Of a stretch of 64,000 bases of DNA, positions 1-13,153 are shown piece by piece. Origin of the DNA: Hofstenia miamia. Its lineage: Eukaryota; Xenacoelomorpha; Acoela; Hofsteniidae. A program made the position numbers and the translations under genes. Position 1 is the first letter of the stretch. Every line of letters begins with the position of its first letter. Below the pieces are notes generated by a model, which was not told the DNA's origin, did no database searches, and saw nothing but the letters and a program-made list of their open reading frames with translations. The stretch spans positions 964,661-1,028,660 of the forward strand of contig CABFPE010000192.1 in the NCBI GenBank assembly GCA_900660155.1, in the 5' to 3' direction.

Positions 1-1209
1 CTGTTTCTCTCTTCAGTCCTGCCTTCTTTAACCACATGTTGCTCTCTTCTCTAGCACACTTTTCTGTGTTCCTCCAGTATTCTCCATGCATTGCCTTCTG
101 CCTATACCTTGTTTGTCTCTCTGATTCCATCCTACTCTGGTATATCTTCTTTCCTTCACTCTCAGTTCTTATCTTCTTCAACTCCTTAGTGACCTCTAGT
201 AGGGACCCCTCAGGTTGCTCTTCTACATATTCCTTTAGCCCTAGTGCTTCTGCTTCTACAGTCTCCTCCACACTTAGCAGCCCTTTACCTCCCTTATGCC
301 TTGTCATGTACAGCCTATCTACATCTCCATTGAGGTTGAATGCTCTCTCTGCTGCTAGTATCTTCCTTGTCTCCCTGTCTAATTCCCTCAGTTCATTCTT
401 ATTCCACCTAACTATTCCTGCCGAATATCTCAACACTGGTATTGCCCACGTATTAATTGCCTTTATGCTGTTCTGCCCATTCAATGCTGACTTCTGTAGT
501 ACCTTCCTTACTCTCCTCTTGTACTCTTTCCTTAGCCTCATCTTCATTTCCATGTGATCTGTTCTGTCCTTCTCTATTACTCCTAAGTACTTGTACCCCT
601 CCTTGACTTTCTCAATCTTATCCCCAATGCTCGTCCTCAAACAATCTCCATCCACACACTTGCCTCTAGTCATTGTCACTGCTGCACACTTTCCTAATCC
701 AAACTCCAACCCTGAATCTCTGCTTGCCTTCTCCAATGTCTCCACTTGCTTCTGCAACATCTTCCTTGAACTAGCATACATCTTCAGGTCGTCCATGTAC
801 CACAGGTGACTCACTGCTCTACCATTCTTCTCCATCTTATACCCTATGCCTGTCTCCTTTATCTTTTCTGTGATAGGGATTAAGCTAACTACAAACAGTA
901 GTGGTGCTAAGCTATCTCCCTGGAATATGCCCCGTCTAAACCTCAACCTATGCCTGTCTATCTCAGTCTGCCACTTTCCCATCTCCCACTCTAGAAACTC
1001 AACCCATTTTTGTGAAACTCCATTGGCCTCTAGCGTCCCCAATACCACCTAAGTGATATGCTATCATATACCTTCCTGCAATCTATCCATGCCATTGCTA
1101 AGTTTGTCTTCCTTCTTCTACAATTCTCCACTACTGTTTGGTCTAACAACAACTGATTTTGCATCCTCTCGTCTTTGTCCTACATCCCTTCTGCTCCTCT
1201 GGTATCGGC
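1..1209 (-). mobile_element. LINE reverse transcriptase, R2 group (R4/Dong-like), truncated
   Basis: Translating the minus strand gives a non-LTR reverse transcriptase. Reading from high to low coordinate one sees EEQKGC (about 1190), the motif A region NLAMAWIDCRKVYDS (about 1075-1120), RRGIFQGDSLAPLLF (about 885-935), the catalytic HLWYMDDLK box (codons for YMDD at 789-800), EFGLGKCA, then post-RT sequence with RETRKIL and GGKGLLSVEE. The frame is open from about 1037 down to the left edge, where it still reads through. Two frame changes lie near 1037-1045 and 1155-1175, so this copy is dead. The C-terminal part, where this group carries a restriction-like endonuclease, lies outside the window. 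Homology stops near 1209, so the copy lacks its N-terminus. The LINE call is firm. The R4/Dong placement comes from remembered motif style and is less sure. Confidence 0.85.
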
Positions 1210-1331
1210 CTGTTCGGTTCGGCTAATTATTAACTATACACATCATGCTATGCATGTTTTAAACATTTTTAATGATTTCGGAAGGTTTCATGGTGATTTC
1301 CGTTTATTTCTATAATTGGCTACGTTTATAT
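1210..1331. other. Junction between LINE and LTR fossil
   Basis: AT-rich DNA between the 5' break of the LINE and the left LTR. It opens with a short TTCGG word repeat (about 1213-1223), similar in style to the word-repeat blocks elsewhere in the window. No gene seen. Confidence 0.5.
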
Positions 1332-1473
1332 TGTGAGGACTGGATAATGTTTAATGTTTAATGTTGAGACGTGGTATTTAGTGTTGTACAAATATTTAAT
1401 GATTGTCGTCTGATATTTGTAGTAATATGGCAGTTGCAAAATAGAATTTAGAGCGCGTAGTCGTCTTGTGACA
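1332..1473 (+). repeat. Left LTR of the gypsy-type fossil
   Basis: A 142-bp repeat starting TGTGAGGACTGG and ending in TGACA. It matches the right LTR almost throughout; all four substitutions are transitions. Confidence 0.85.
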
Positions 1474-4207
1474 TTGGCGCCCAATGTGTTATACATTGTA
1501 CTATCTTATTAGAATGCCACCGCCAATTCTTACATTATGTTCATCTTCGTTTAGTGTTTGGAAACTAAAATTTAATGCTTACTGCACTGAAAAGAATATT
1601 TTGGATGATACGCTAAAATTACGAATTTTACCAAATGCATTGGATGACGAAATTGTCACGGCCGTACAGGCGAAACTTACTGCGGGAACTACGACGATGA
1701 AGACGGCTCTGGAAGCGGTGGAACAGGAGTTTTTGAGAGCGACTCGGCCTACGAATCCATATAATGATTGGACAAGCATCCGAATATCACAGCCGTCTGA
1801 AATATTATCTAGTTATACAAAATTATCTATATATCTGAAGGTTGGCGATGACGCGGTAAAGGCCTGACTGGATGATGCATTACCGGGTGATTTACGTAAT
1901 TCTGCGATGATGTGGTTAGCGGCGAATGATACGGCTACATCGCGACAGCTAAGTAACTTTCTTTGCACTTTTCCAGACAGTCCCGCGGCATTTGCGACGG
2001 TAGCAGCGTCCCGCGAAGTTTGCAAGACATGCAACAAGTTTCATGGAGGTAAATGTTGGAAAACAATCAAATGTTACGCATGTAACGAGGTGGGACACAT
2101 TTCAAGGAGATGTCCAAAAAACGTCGGAGCCCAGTCTCATCTACGGTGGTCGGTACTTGCGAGACTGGGCCAACTACGTCGTGTCTGAACATAAAGATCG
2201 GTACGCAGTATATTGATGCATTACTTGATATGGGAAGTAACATAAATTTGATTGATCGTGATTGGATACAACGATTTAATGCTATCGACGTGAAGCTAAT
2301 GCAGGAAAGTTGAACGGGCAAGACAATTTCTGGTGAAAAACTCGAATTGTTGAGTAGCTGTGAGGTACTGGTACAGTGGAGAGACACTATTTTCCATTTA
2401 CGTTGTTTCGTTATAGACAATTCCCCCATAACCCTAGTGATTGGTGTTAAAGGACTTCGGAAGATGGGAATGAGAATGGATTTTTCTATTGACAGCACCG
2501 ATAGAATGCAGCCAACTCGGCTTGGTCAAGGAAGATGTGTGGGACTATTGTTTGAGGAAAGCATAAGTCCAAATTTATCAAGTACAGAAACGTCTCAGAT
2601 AAAGCAATTATTACATGAATATGAAGATGTGTTAGCAAGGACGAGTATGATGTCATTATTGCATCAAAGACTTTGGCAGAGCATCTATCTACACTTAAAG
2701 CAGTGTTGTGCCATTTTCGAAAAGCCAATCTCAAGCTACGCACCAAGAAGTGCAAGTTTGCATTTGATTCCGTTACATATTTGGGCTTTTACGTTTCTAA
2801 GGATGGCGTTCAGCCCGATCCGGCTAAGGCAAAAAAACTTAAAGAAATTGAAGGCCCGCTAACGCATGAAAGAGCTGAATTACCTAAGCAGATTTATTCC
2901 TAGGTGTGCAGAGTTATTGCAACCAATCTATGTGGCCAAGGGAAAGAAAAAATTTGGCAAAAGATGCACTATTGAGGTATCCTCAATTTCAGAAAGAGTT
3001 CATCTTGGAAGTCGATGCAAGTAACGTTATGATTGGAGGCATTTTGAGACAGGATGCAGGGCCAATCGAGTATTTCAGCCAAACGTTGAAGGCTGCGGAG
3101 AAGAATGACTCTGCCGCTGACCGAGAATTTTTGGCTGTTTATCGGGCTGTTGCGCATTTTCGATCCTTACTGTGGGGTCACAAATTTGTCCCACATTTAC
3201 CACTTGTGGGACAATATGCCTCATAATGAAAGACAGGCAGGGGCATTGATGGATTTACAAGAGTATGATTTTGAGATACGTTATTGTCCACGAAGGGATA
3301 ACCAAGTGGCTTATGCGTTAACACGATTACCTAGTGTTAGTAACGTTTACCATAATAGCGGCCATTTTGGGGTAAAAAAAGTAATGAGATCAATGAAGGT
3401 ACTGGTTCCCATCCATGCGAAAAAGAATATCAAATTTTTCAAAGCAATGTGAAATTTGTCTTCGAGGTAAATCGTATGAAACATGTGTAGTATGTAAAGA
3501 AAGCGACGATACCTGATTTTCCAATAGTGCAGGCACGTGAAAGGGTATCAATTGATATTGTGGGACCACTACCCAAATCCGACCAGTATCAGTTCCTTGT
3601 GACAATAATTGATCATGCCAGTCGTTGGCTTGAGGCGTGGCCAACAAATTCCATTAGTCCGCCGGCTATTGCAAAAATATTTTTGGAACAGTGGATATTC
3701 CGCCACGGTGCACCTAGAACAGTTCATTCGGATAGGGGCAGACAGTTCGTTTTGACGGTGGCGCACAATTATCATTATCGTGTCCTTATCATTCGAAAAG
3801 TAACGCAATTTTGGAACGGCTACACAGGACCTTGAAAGATCACCTACGTTGCCAGCATAAATCATGGGCACTAGCGTTGCGGGAAATGGTATTTTACATT
3901 AATCGATAAGTGCACGAAAAGACTGATCTATCGCCATTTCAATTCTTATATGGGACGAGCGCGTCATTACCTCAGGACTGGCCTACGGAAAGTACGCCAT
4001 TTGAACATTATCAAGGCCCTTGTCCCAAATTGGCATACGAAAAGCGTCAAATCAAAAACAATTCGTTAGAACCTTTTTATGGACCGGGAATTCCCGTAGC
4101 TCGAAGGATTTCTGCGCAAGTCCTCCAACTTGTCAATGGTCGTTTTGTTCACATGGAAAACTGTTTGATACAATTCTAAAATGATGTGGAAAATTGGAGG
4201 GGAATAT

Positions 4208-4355
4208 TGTGAGGACTGGATAATGTTTAATGTTTAATGTTGAGACGTGGTATTTAGTGTTGTGCAAATATTTAATGATTGTCGTCTGATATTTGTAGTA
4301 ATACGGCAGTTGTAAAATAGAATTTAGAGCGCGCGCGCGTAGTCGTCTTGTAACA
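4208..4355 (+). repeat. Right LTR of the gypsy-type fossil
   Basis: A 148-bp copy of the left LTR. It is longer by 6 bp in a GCGCGC run near its 3' end. Confidence 0.85.
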
Positions 4356-4903
4356 TGAAGCTTTGAAGTTCCGGTCTAAATTCAAATTGATCTTTTTTCT
4401 TTAATAAATTTAACACTATATTTTCATGCAAATATAAGACGATATTTTAAATCATAAGAAATTGGGTTCAAGCTAAACTTAGGATTTAGGTTTAGCTTAC
4501 AACTTTTCTTCATAAATTTGTTTCTACAAATGTTATTATTTCACAACCTAAGGTTACGTGAGTTACTAGAACTTCTCTTTAGAATAAATGTTCATCTTTA
4601 TATCAAGGTAGAGCATTCGAATATCTGTGAAGACTAACATGATGTGCTGCTTCATTTCAATGTATATACAAACATGGTGTTAGAAAACTTTGCAAGCAAC
4701 AATTAAGAGGACGGGTCCAATTATGTCACCGGGTTATATATATTACAAATTTACTAAGTTTCACTGTGCCACCATATTAAATAATATATAAAGAAAAAGA
4801 AAATAATTAAACTTTGTTTTTTACATGTTTATAAAAATTTATTAATTATATTTGAGAAAGAAACTTTTATCTTGAATAAAAATTAAAGTCTTTACCTAGA
4901 TAT

Positions 4904-4909
<6 letters not shown>

Positions 4910-4943
<34 letters not shown>
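4910..4943. repeat. (AT)n microsatellite
   Basis: Uninterrupted AT dinucleotide run of about 34 bp. Confidence 0.95.
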
Positions 4944-4945
<2 letters not shown>

Positions 4946-5906
4946 CATGCCCTTACTTCAATATAGATGTAATATAACAAATTTCAAAGTGTCAATTACT
5001 GATTTTAATCACTAAAAATGTAAGCTATAAATCTAACATTTAACTAAGTGCTATAACTTTTCAAAACGAATCAAGACATCAAGAAGGAAATATTCTTAAT
5101 TTAATAAGTTTTTTCAATTTGATTCGATTTGTAAGTCTTTGTAAACAATGCAACTTATCGAAAAGAGGCAATTTATCAAGCAAACAAAAGGAAAAAATGA
5201 TGTGCCCTATTTCGCAATCAGCTCCCAAGTCATTTTAATGATTAAGTTTATCTGCCTTTGAAAATGTTCCAGTGGATCAATCAAAACGACATTTTAAATT
5301 TTCCGGGCTCATTATGGTCATGCTTCATAAATTTTCCGCTTTTGCAAAGAGTATCCATTTTTATGAGTCATAACACACTTCTAATGTAATTAAAAATTTT
5401 GTCAGACAATAGCTTATAACTGATTTTTATTCAAATTGTTTTGCAATGAATATAATGAAAAGTTAACTCATAAAAGATTAAGTTATTTTCTACAAAGCGG
5501 TTTTATTACAATACGAAAAACCTTCAGAAGTAATTTCCGCAATATTAAAACATTACTCAAAAATAAAACAAACGTAAAGATCAATAAAATCTAGATCAGG
5601 AGGAGCAATTGAGAGCTAATGCTAGTGTACAATATATATTTTTAGGGGTTTTAATTGAAATATATGCAAATTTTTTCAGCAAATCATTTTATTAACCTCT
5701 GTTGATTGATGAAATGCTCTAAGAAATTTTCGCAAATAACCTTACATGGGTTTTTAAACTCTATCAAAGGATGCTAGCGTTCTGTACAGGTGTCATAGGT
5801 GAAACAGAAATTCGGTAATTATTTTGAAAATTCCTAAATATTATGTATATATATTACATTTTATTTGAAAAATGTACTAAATAATTATAGTATTAGCATA
5901 TTACAC

Positions 5907-6040
5907 ATTTACTGATTTTTTACACTGAGCTCACCACATACATAGACATAGACATACAAAAAGTTATTATTATTATATATTTAAAATTTAGTTTGTAGTT
6001 TAATTGTATTTTTTAGCAAATACTTAGTATATTGCTTTGA
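5907..6040. repeat. Dispersed repeat, copy 1
   Basis: Shares CACATTTACTGATTT, then ACACTGAGCTCACCACA, then TTTAGTTTGTA in the same order and spacing with 62817-62945. Similarity fades after about 130 bp. No coding content or clear ends, so the class is unknown. Confidence 0.6.
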
Positions 6041-8008
6041 ATTTTATTGAAATACTTCATAAATGTATAAACCTTCCTATGTTTAAAGTTGAAGAAGAGA
6101 GCATCAAACTCCCTAACCCTCTAACTACACCCTTGTTTATGTTAATTATTAGTACTTTAAAAATATTCTGGGTAGTTCTTTGACATTTCTCTTGTAAATT
6201 TAGTCTAAGTTTATTCTTTTTGTGTGCACCACTCTGTTTTTGGTATAATACATTTATTATTATTAATTCGAGTAAAGTAGTAGGTAGTATACTGCTAACA
6301 AATGTAGAATTTTCGAAATAAAAGACTTATACTAAGAGAATAAGTTTTAAAACGATTTTATGATACATTTTTTGGGGTTTCCTACAGCCGTATAACCATT
6401 GGTATTCTAAAGTGACCAAATAAGTCATTGATATTTCTAATTTTGAAAAAAATTAGCATTTTCTACAAAATAAAAGTTAATGAAATTAAATGGCAGTGAT
6501 GCAGGGCTGATATTTTTTAGGACTACTTTATTTTTCGAAACCATAATTTTACGTTAGATCTCCTCCTTATCTATTCATCCAGTTGAACTTATTTTGAAAG
6601 ATTTCTGTAACTGGTATAAAGAAACATTCGCACTTTCTTACTAGTAAAAGCTCCCATTGTTAATTGTATTAAAGTAGTTTTGTTCGAAATTGAAACCTTC
6701 TCTGCCTCAGCTTTTTAACGGTTACCTTCAAAGTGCATGAAGAAGTGTTAAACGATTCTTCTTTGATTTATATACTCTTACCAAAAAAATCAATGAAGGA
6801 ATTCGACTTTGAGAATTAGATATTTCTTAAAATCTATAATTCGCTATGGAATAAAACGTAACTTAGCACTAATTTTTAGTAATTCTGTATAAATGACACC
6901 TAAGCTTTATAAATCAATATTCATAATTTCCAGAAACCATGTGCGAATCTGCTTGACAGTTTGATTAATTTTAAATTAAATTGCTAAAAGTTCTGAATAT
7001 ACTGTATAGAACAGGTATAATGAGTTAAATTTCCTTTATAACTTTGCAAGAGTAAACAACAGTTCAGTATTTCCTTACAATATTATGCCAAGTTTTGGAT
7101 TAGACATTCTTAATATATTTTGGACTTGCGTTAATCCATTTTCATTAGATTAATTGCCATAAATCTACATTTTCTGCGAATGTTGACGACTGGCTCTAAT
7201 TTGTTAATAACTTGACTATCATTTCCTAGATGATTCTTAAGACCTATTCCTAGTGTTTTGGTCCAGACAAACCTGACGAAGGACACTTGAGGAGGAGTTG
7301 GTATATATCCCTTAGATCAAAGACATTATCAGAACCAAAAATATTCCGGACAGATTACTGAGGAGCAACAAATCAACAACTGCTATGAACTAACAAAAAA
7401 TGGTTAAGAAATTAAATCAATAGAATGTCAGAAGAGGAATGGCTTCGTTCCAGGACAATGTCGTACGAACACGACGGAAGGGAAAATGCTTTTCAGAGAA
7501 GGTAAGGCATTCTAGCAGGAACATACAGGAAACTAGGACAGAAAAAAGGCACGATCCACTCATCCACACAAATGCTAACATCTACGTCTTCAACCAGTTA
7601 CAGCAGATGAGAAATAGTGTCATAAGAGTAGGGTAGTACCAAGGCGATATATATTTAAATTCAAATTGAAGCTGGAGACATGGTAAGAACTTTGGCATGG
7701 ATTATTGAATTAACAAATCAGAATGTGAGGACAAGAAAATGTGGGGTCAATGAGTCATAAAAAAGTAAGGTTTGTGAGAAAAGAAATAGGGATGAAGGGC
7801 AGATTATAGAAGGAGCAATGAGAATGCAATCATGTTATGCAGAGCTATGATTATTCGGGTAGCTGTAGAATTGGACGAGGAAGACAATATTCTTGCGGCT
7901 GAAAAAAATAGTAAGGCCAAGTTTCAGATGTGAAGGCAACTGAGAGTGATGTAAGGTGTAAATTCACATATAGCAAAACGTCTGCAGATCTATAAAAAGC
8001 TTTGAACA

Positions 8009-8330
8009 CAGACTTGTCCACGAGCCGTAATTTCTAATCTCAGCTCAGCTCGCCACATAAAATCTTTCAATGAGGCTCGTTTCAGCTCTATATATTTTTA
8101 AAATATTGAGCTCTCAGAATTTTTTCCATTGCTCTTCCTAATTTTTAATAAACATTTCTAAAATAAGATTAAAAGTAAGGAATATTGAATGAAAAAATAA
8201 GAAAATCTGCATAATCAAATTAACAATCAGCACTATAAATTTGGTTTGCTTAAAAACGACTCGTTTTGGGCTCGTTGTATATCCAATACTTTGCTCAAAC
8301 TCGGCTCGGCTCGGCTCGTTGACAAGTCTG
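8009..8330. mobile_element. hAT-like MITE with perfect 8-bp target duplication
   Basis: A 322-bp non-coding element. The termini are inverted repeats: CAGACTTGTCCACGAGCCG at the left, and the reverse complement of the right end reads CAGACTTGTCAACGAGCCG (18 of 19 match). The flanks are an exact 8-bp direct repeat TTTGAACA (8001-8008 and 8331-8338). An 8-bp target duplication and a CAG start are typical of hAT elements. The subterminal regions are rich in locus-specific words: AGCTC near the left end, CGGCTCGGCTCGGCTCG near the right. No transposase, so it would depend on an element elsewhere. Confidence 0.85.
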
Positions 8331-8338
8331 TTTGAACA

Positions 8339-11300
8339 TTAGCAACAATAACGCAAATACAGAGTAGAGAGTAACGAAGTTGAGTGAAGACGTGGAACAC
8401 TTAGAAACTAGATGTGAGCTGGGTAGCAAGCTACTGAAATAGAAGTACGTGATCTACTAAGCACTACTGAGTGGATAGCCAAATTTTTAAAAATTGTTTT
8501 TAAATTGCTAGCATTAAATGAAATGAATTAAATTTTTATCAATCAATAGCCTTCTCTCGCCACACCTTAATAACATCACTAATAATTTTCGACCTGCTAC
8601 TGCTTAGATCATTGATTCTCGACCCCATGCCGCCCTAATTCAGCATTAAGGAACTAAAATTAAAACTTGATTATTAGAAATTTTTGGAAAATACTTATTC
8701 TTTGTAAAAAGTGTCCTACTAAAATACATAAAGCTTGATAATTTTCCTTTGACTTAGATCCATAGAAGAAGACCACTCCTGTAAGGCCCCTTCAGCATTT
8801 GCCTTGATCTCTAGCTGCCCATGTGTAAACCTATTGTATAAAACTGGTTTCTTAGATGATTCATTCTACAAAATAAAATTCGAAAATTCTAGACAGACAT
8901 TTATTAATAATTCATACTATTTGCAATGATTCATTATACATGTATATATTATAAACAATTTATTTTTAAGCAATTTTACTCAAAATCAGCAGACCGTGTC
9001 AAAAGGAAATATATTTATACAGCAAGCACCACCTCTAGTCTAGCAGCTGTGACAGAAATATTTTCAATATAATTCATGTTTGAACGAAATTTTTTTATCT
9101 GATGTTCTTTATGAAAGTGATTTATTGTTGCAGAGCTTTAATATATACAAATGGTCGAAAACTATTCCAAATAACTATTTTATTTCTCTAACTTCGTAAA
9201 GCAATCGGCTTACAACGTGCAGTAGACTATGCATTCACAGAAAATTAGCTGAAATATTCAATTCATCAAATTGCTCGTTCAATTTTAAGTGTATTACTTT
9301 TATTTTTAGCTATATTTTCAAAAAAATTTAATTAAAATTTGTTGCGGATATAGTAATATTGTCTTATTTTAAATTGGCAAAAATACAGAAGCATTGCTCT
9401 TCACAGAATTTGTATTTTTGTGTGGGATACTAAACCTTTAGAAATACAGTAGATCCTGTTAAAGTGCTTTCCAATTTAATGACGATATTACTTGCAATGA
9501 TGAAGTGTAAAATAATAATATTAAATAAAACAAGCAGCTCAACACGCACCTAAATCCAAACCTTGGTTTTTTTATCAGAAGCTGAAATCCAAAATATTGA
9601 AATATCACATAACTATTCTTAGCTGTTATGGTAGTCAAGATCAATTCTATACCCATGCTAAGGTTGCAAGCCAATGTGTTGTATACGTGTAGGTGTAATT
9701 TTGCAAGCACATGGATATGACTAAGACAGAGCTATGACGAGAGAATGTGTATGAATGACTTGGAATTCCTTAAGAATTGTTTGTTGTCATTTTGGTTTTT
9801 AGTAAGATATCCTGACCTCATCATTTTATATATATATAAGCAAAGAAATATAATACTGGGAATGCAGAGTTGTTGTCCACTATGAATCAGGGTTTCTTAA
9901 GCGGTATGGCATATCAATAATTGGAATAAATGATTATTGCAGTTTTGGTTTATTAACATCGACTTTCTGTTCTGAAATATGCATATAACAATGTAAAAAT
10001 ATCAAATAAGTACAAGCGTAAAATATAATACTGTACAATAGTAAATATAAAAGATCAATTTTAGACGAGGGTGGAAGCGAGAGGGGCCGCACCACGTAGG
10101 CTTCGTACTGTTTTGGGTCTAAAAATTATCCATGCTGGCTTTGTACCCGGTAGGCCTAAAAGTAAATGAACTACGTGTGTGGGCCACAATTTTGTTGCAA
10201 ATAGAATATTTAAGATTATTTAGATTTATATTATGAGTTTTTTTTACAGTTAATATTCAACAAACAACAATTCAAGTGAGTAATTAATATGGAATTTGAT
10301 GTTTTTCCACACATTTTCTATTGTTCTTTGATACTGAAATGCCTTCAAGTTTTTTGTTCCTGTTCTTAAGAACATATTGATTGCCTGTTGTACAAGTTAA
10401 AAAAATAGGGTTGCGGACCGTCCTGGTTCGATTTTTGAAGAGCAGTACATAGAATTGTAATTACTGCTATTTTTGGAACCCTAGAAATTTATCACCTCTG
10501 CAGTTTCAATGTTGGGATGTACATCAGTTGAATGTATTGAGGCTTCAAGGGCTAAAATGTAAATAGGATAGATGTACACTACACTAAGTGATACCCAATC
10601 AAACCGCTATTATTCCAATAAACCAGCAGGTTTCATAATCGACACATTAACATTAGCCCTGAATTTTAAAAACAGATCATGCTGAAGTTCAACATCGTCT
10701 TGTTTTTTAATGATTAAATTTTCATAATCAAATTTAGCAGAATTGAAAGTTTGATTCATAATTCGTGAAATTAAATAATGTTCTCTGTGGTGCAAAAAGT
10801 TTCGCGCATTGACAACATCGTCTAATGAAAAATAGCAGAATATCCTGATTTACCCACGAACAACAGCTCAAAGCTTAACATCGAATTTCCATGCAACCAT
10901 GTTCTTTCGCTGGCGGCTTTCTAATTTTAGCAAAATCAAGAAAAGTCATTGGCAACTCTATCCATTAAATGACCTTGATTTATTGCAAAACAAATGAAGA
11001 ATTATTGGACTGATAGTTGGAATTCTCACCACTTATGTTTTAAATGAAATCCTTGGAAATATGGAATATTTTGTCGTAGTACAGCACTAAAACAACCGCT
11101 TTCCTAACTTCACACATCCAACAAATTGACTTGGTGATATTTAAAAACAGATATCAGCGTTGAAGCAAATTGAAAAAGAATGTATATGTCAGACGTCCAC
11201 GAGTCTTCCACCTTCAATGTTGGGCGGCCTCAATATTATAGAAAATATGTGAGCAGCATTGGAACAGAGATTAATATGGACTGATGTATAATGTTAAAAG

Positions 11301-12918
11301 AGAATTTTATAGCATACCCTGCGATTTCAGTATAATTCTGTATGATTCTATACGATATACCCGAAATATATAATTAGTAGTTGATGCAAAATATTAAATC
11401 ATACGTGAAGTGTTTTTGTTTAGCTTTAGAACAATTCCTAAATTTGTGTTAAGTTGTAAAGCGTAGGTGGACGTTGACTTATAACAAACACTGCAACTAT
11501 GATGGCTCCAAATAATGCAAATGTTGACAAAGACAAATATTGGTGAGTATTTGCAGCATCAAATTGGGTGCGAAAAGTGTAACATTGTATACTCACATGC
11601 CCTTATTTCTGACATAACTCATAACAGCATGTTCTAGCTTAAATCACGACCAACCCTCATTATATACAGTTACGCACAACCAATGCCCACATTGATATTA
11701 AACTAACTACCACGTAGATTTTGGAAGCTCTTCTGTTTTAGCTGCCCACCAATTTGACATAATCACAGTCTTGCTTACCCAAACCACGTTTGACTACCGC
11801 TGCATAAATTAACTCACAATTTTATGAAGTCGTTGCGATATTGTAAGGAGAAAAGGTCTTTAGTGAATGCTTTGATATTTTCAACAATCAAAGTAAACAA
11901 AAAGATTAACAGACGATTAAGGTTTTTATGAATTCAAATTTATAACAAATCATCCACCTAGTGGCGTCTTCCTTACTAGTAGACTCTTTTGCTGAGACGG
12001 TTTTTTCCTAAAGTACTTTAAAATCTTTGTCTCAATTAAACTCTGACACAGTGCTCAATTTTTTATTAGTTTTCCATTAGCTTAATTGTTATTCGTCCAA
12101 AATATTCCTCATTTTCGATAAAAATGTCGATGTCATTGGTCGCAAATCCACTGGCTAATTGAATCGATAAATTGGAAGTTGAATTGCTGATTTAAACAGG
12201 TAACATTGCAGTATTTGAACTATGTGAATTCCACACATTTCACGCTAAAATTTAGAGGAATTTACTTCACAAGTTTAAGAGGGTGGAAAATAAATAAGAA
12301 ATATAAGAGAAAAAAGACCCAAAACTTTATAATTTCTAATTCAAGGAAATTGTTGCAATACAAATATAGCAATTATGTTATGTTTAAGAAAAATGATAAA
12401 ATTCTATGATCCATATAAATTAATGCAAATTAGACCCATTTATGGAACCTTCCCAATAATGTTTTTAATTTTTTAGCTTATAGACAAAAGAAGTGTATGT
12501 TAAAAACTTAAAATATAATCTGTACTCGGAAAATCAATAACATAAATTGAGTTTTAGAAAAATATATGATACTATAAGATAATCTTTCAAAATGTGAATT
12601 CTATTTTTCAAAAAGAATATAATTATATAGCATTCATTGCATTTGGTGATATTTGCTGTGGTGTTGGGCAATAGCGTTTTTTCCAATACTCTGGCCCTGA
12701 CTACTCTTTCTGGCCATATCCATCTCTATGTAACGGTTGTTATTAATCATTCAAATACAATGGACAAGTTAGCATACAATACACAGTATAGATGTGGACT
12801 ATCCCAAAAATTGAACACGGTTTTTGAAAGTCGTTGTAAATATATTGCAATAATATATTTCGTTGGATCGATTTAAATCCTAATCTCAGAAATATAATCT
12901 ATCAATTTGATTAGCGGA
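8339..12918. other. No host gene seen; AT-rich DNA
   Basis: Stops are dense in all frames. A minus-strand open stretch at 10610-10830 resembles nothing I know. A Tc1/mariner scrap lies at about 11180-11290 (listed separately). A lone CAGAGTTG at about 9865 resembles the ends of the hAT-like elements, but no partner end was found. Confidence 0.5.
11180..11290 (+). pseudogene. Tc1/mariner transposase C-terminal scrap
   Basis: One plus-strand frame gives LNIIENM, a stop, then AALEQRLIW. This resembles the block around the third catalytic residue of Tc1-like transposases (PDLNIIENxWAALKQRL). The catalytic E and the following N are present. Upstream no frame can be followed, so only a very short, old remnant is left. 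Confidence 0.4.
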
Positions 12919-12926
12919 ATAGTAAG

Positions 12927-13145
12927 CAGGCGCGTACGCAGGATTTTCAAACGCGCAGGACATTTTAGTTACGACAAACTCGGGGCAAGCATTGAATTTT
13001 TTATTAAAATATTGAGAAACTAAGCCCTCAAATGCATTTCACGTCCTTAGATTTTAAATTTTTTTATTTTTTACAGAAGATAAAATGAACTTTGAAAACC
13101 GGACGGGATGGCATTCCACCATGTCGCCCATTGTGTACGCCACTG
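12927..13145. mobile_element. hAT-like MITE, 219 bp
   Basis: The left end reads CAGGCGCGTACGCAGG and the reverse complement of the right end reads CAGTGGCGTACACAATGG, a degenerate inverted repeat. The flanks are ATAGTAAG (12919-12926) and ATAGTAAA (13146-13153), a 7 of 8 target duplication. No coding capacity. Size, CAG start and duplication length fit a hAT-derived MITE. Confidence 0.75.
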
Positions 13146-13153
13146 ATAGTAAA

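Larger units (their letters stand above)
1332..4355 (+). mobile_element. Ty3/gypsy-type LTR retrotransposon fossil, broken
   Basis: A compact LTR element bounded by near-identical direct repeats that start TG and end CA (1332-1473 and 4208-4355). A primer-binding-site-like TTGGCGCCC follows the left LTR at 1474, and a purine-rich tract (about 4186-4204) precedes the right one. Parts in order: gag with a CCHC-type zinc-knuckle region (about 1514-2130), protease-like region (about 2190-2300), a short remnant of reverse transcriptase (about 2670-2860), RNase H (about 2990-3170), and integrase (about 3340-4150). The order RT, RNase H, integrase is that of Ty3/gypsy. At about 3.0 kb it is well short of a usual element. 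It is a fossil with roughly ten or more breaks and large internal losses. The LTRs differ at 4 of 142 aligned bases plus one 6-bp CG-repeat length change, so the insertion itself is fairly recent. No clear target duplication was seen. Confidence 0.85.
4356..8008. other. No gene seen; AT-rich DNA
   Basis: Long AT-rich stretch with frequent stops in all frames. It holds an (AT)n tract (4910-4943), a small inverted repeat around AAGCTAAAC/GTTTAGCTT (about 4470-4500), and one copy of a dispersed repeat (from 5907). About 7250-7990 is more purine-rich and less AT-biased than its surroundings. It may be an old retroelement remnant, but no domain could be read in it. Confidence 0.5.

Noticed and set aside
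36-1052. Plus-strand open frames of up to 173 codons across 36-1052
   Set aside because: They are antisense shadows of the minus-strand LINE reverse transcriptase, which reads sensibly with a YMDD box.
7250-7990. Purine-rich stretch as a LINE ORF fragment
   Set aside because: Translations in all frames gave no convincing domain; only its composition stands out.
10610-10830. Minus-strand ORF NFLHHREHYLISRIM... as a gene exon
   Set aside because: No motif, splice or family signal; length is within chance expectation.
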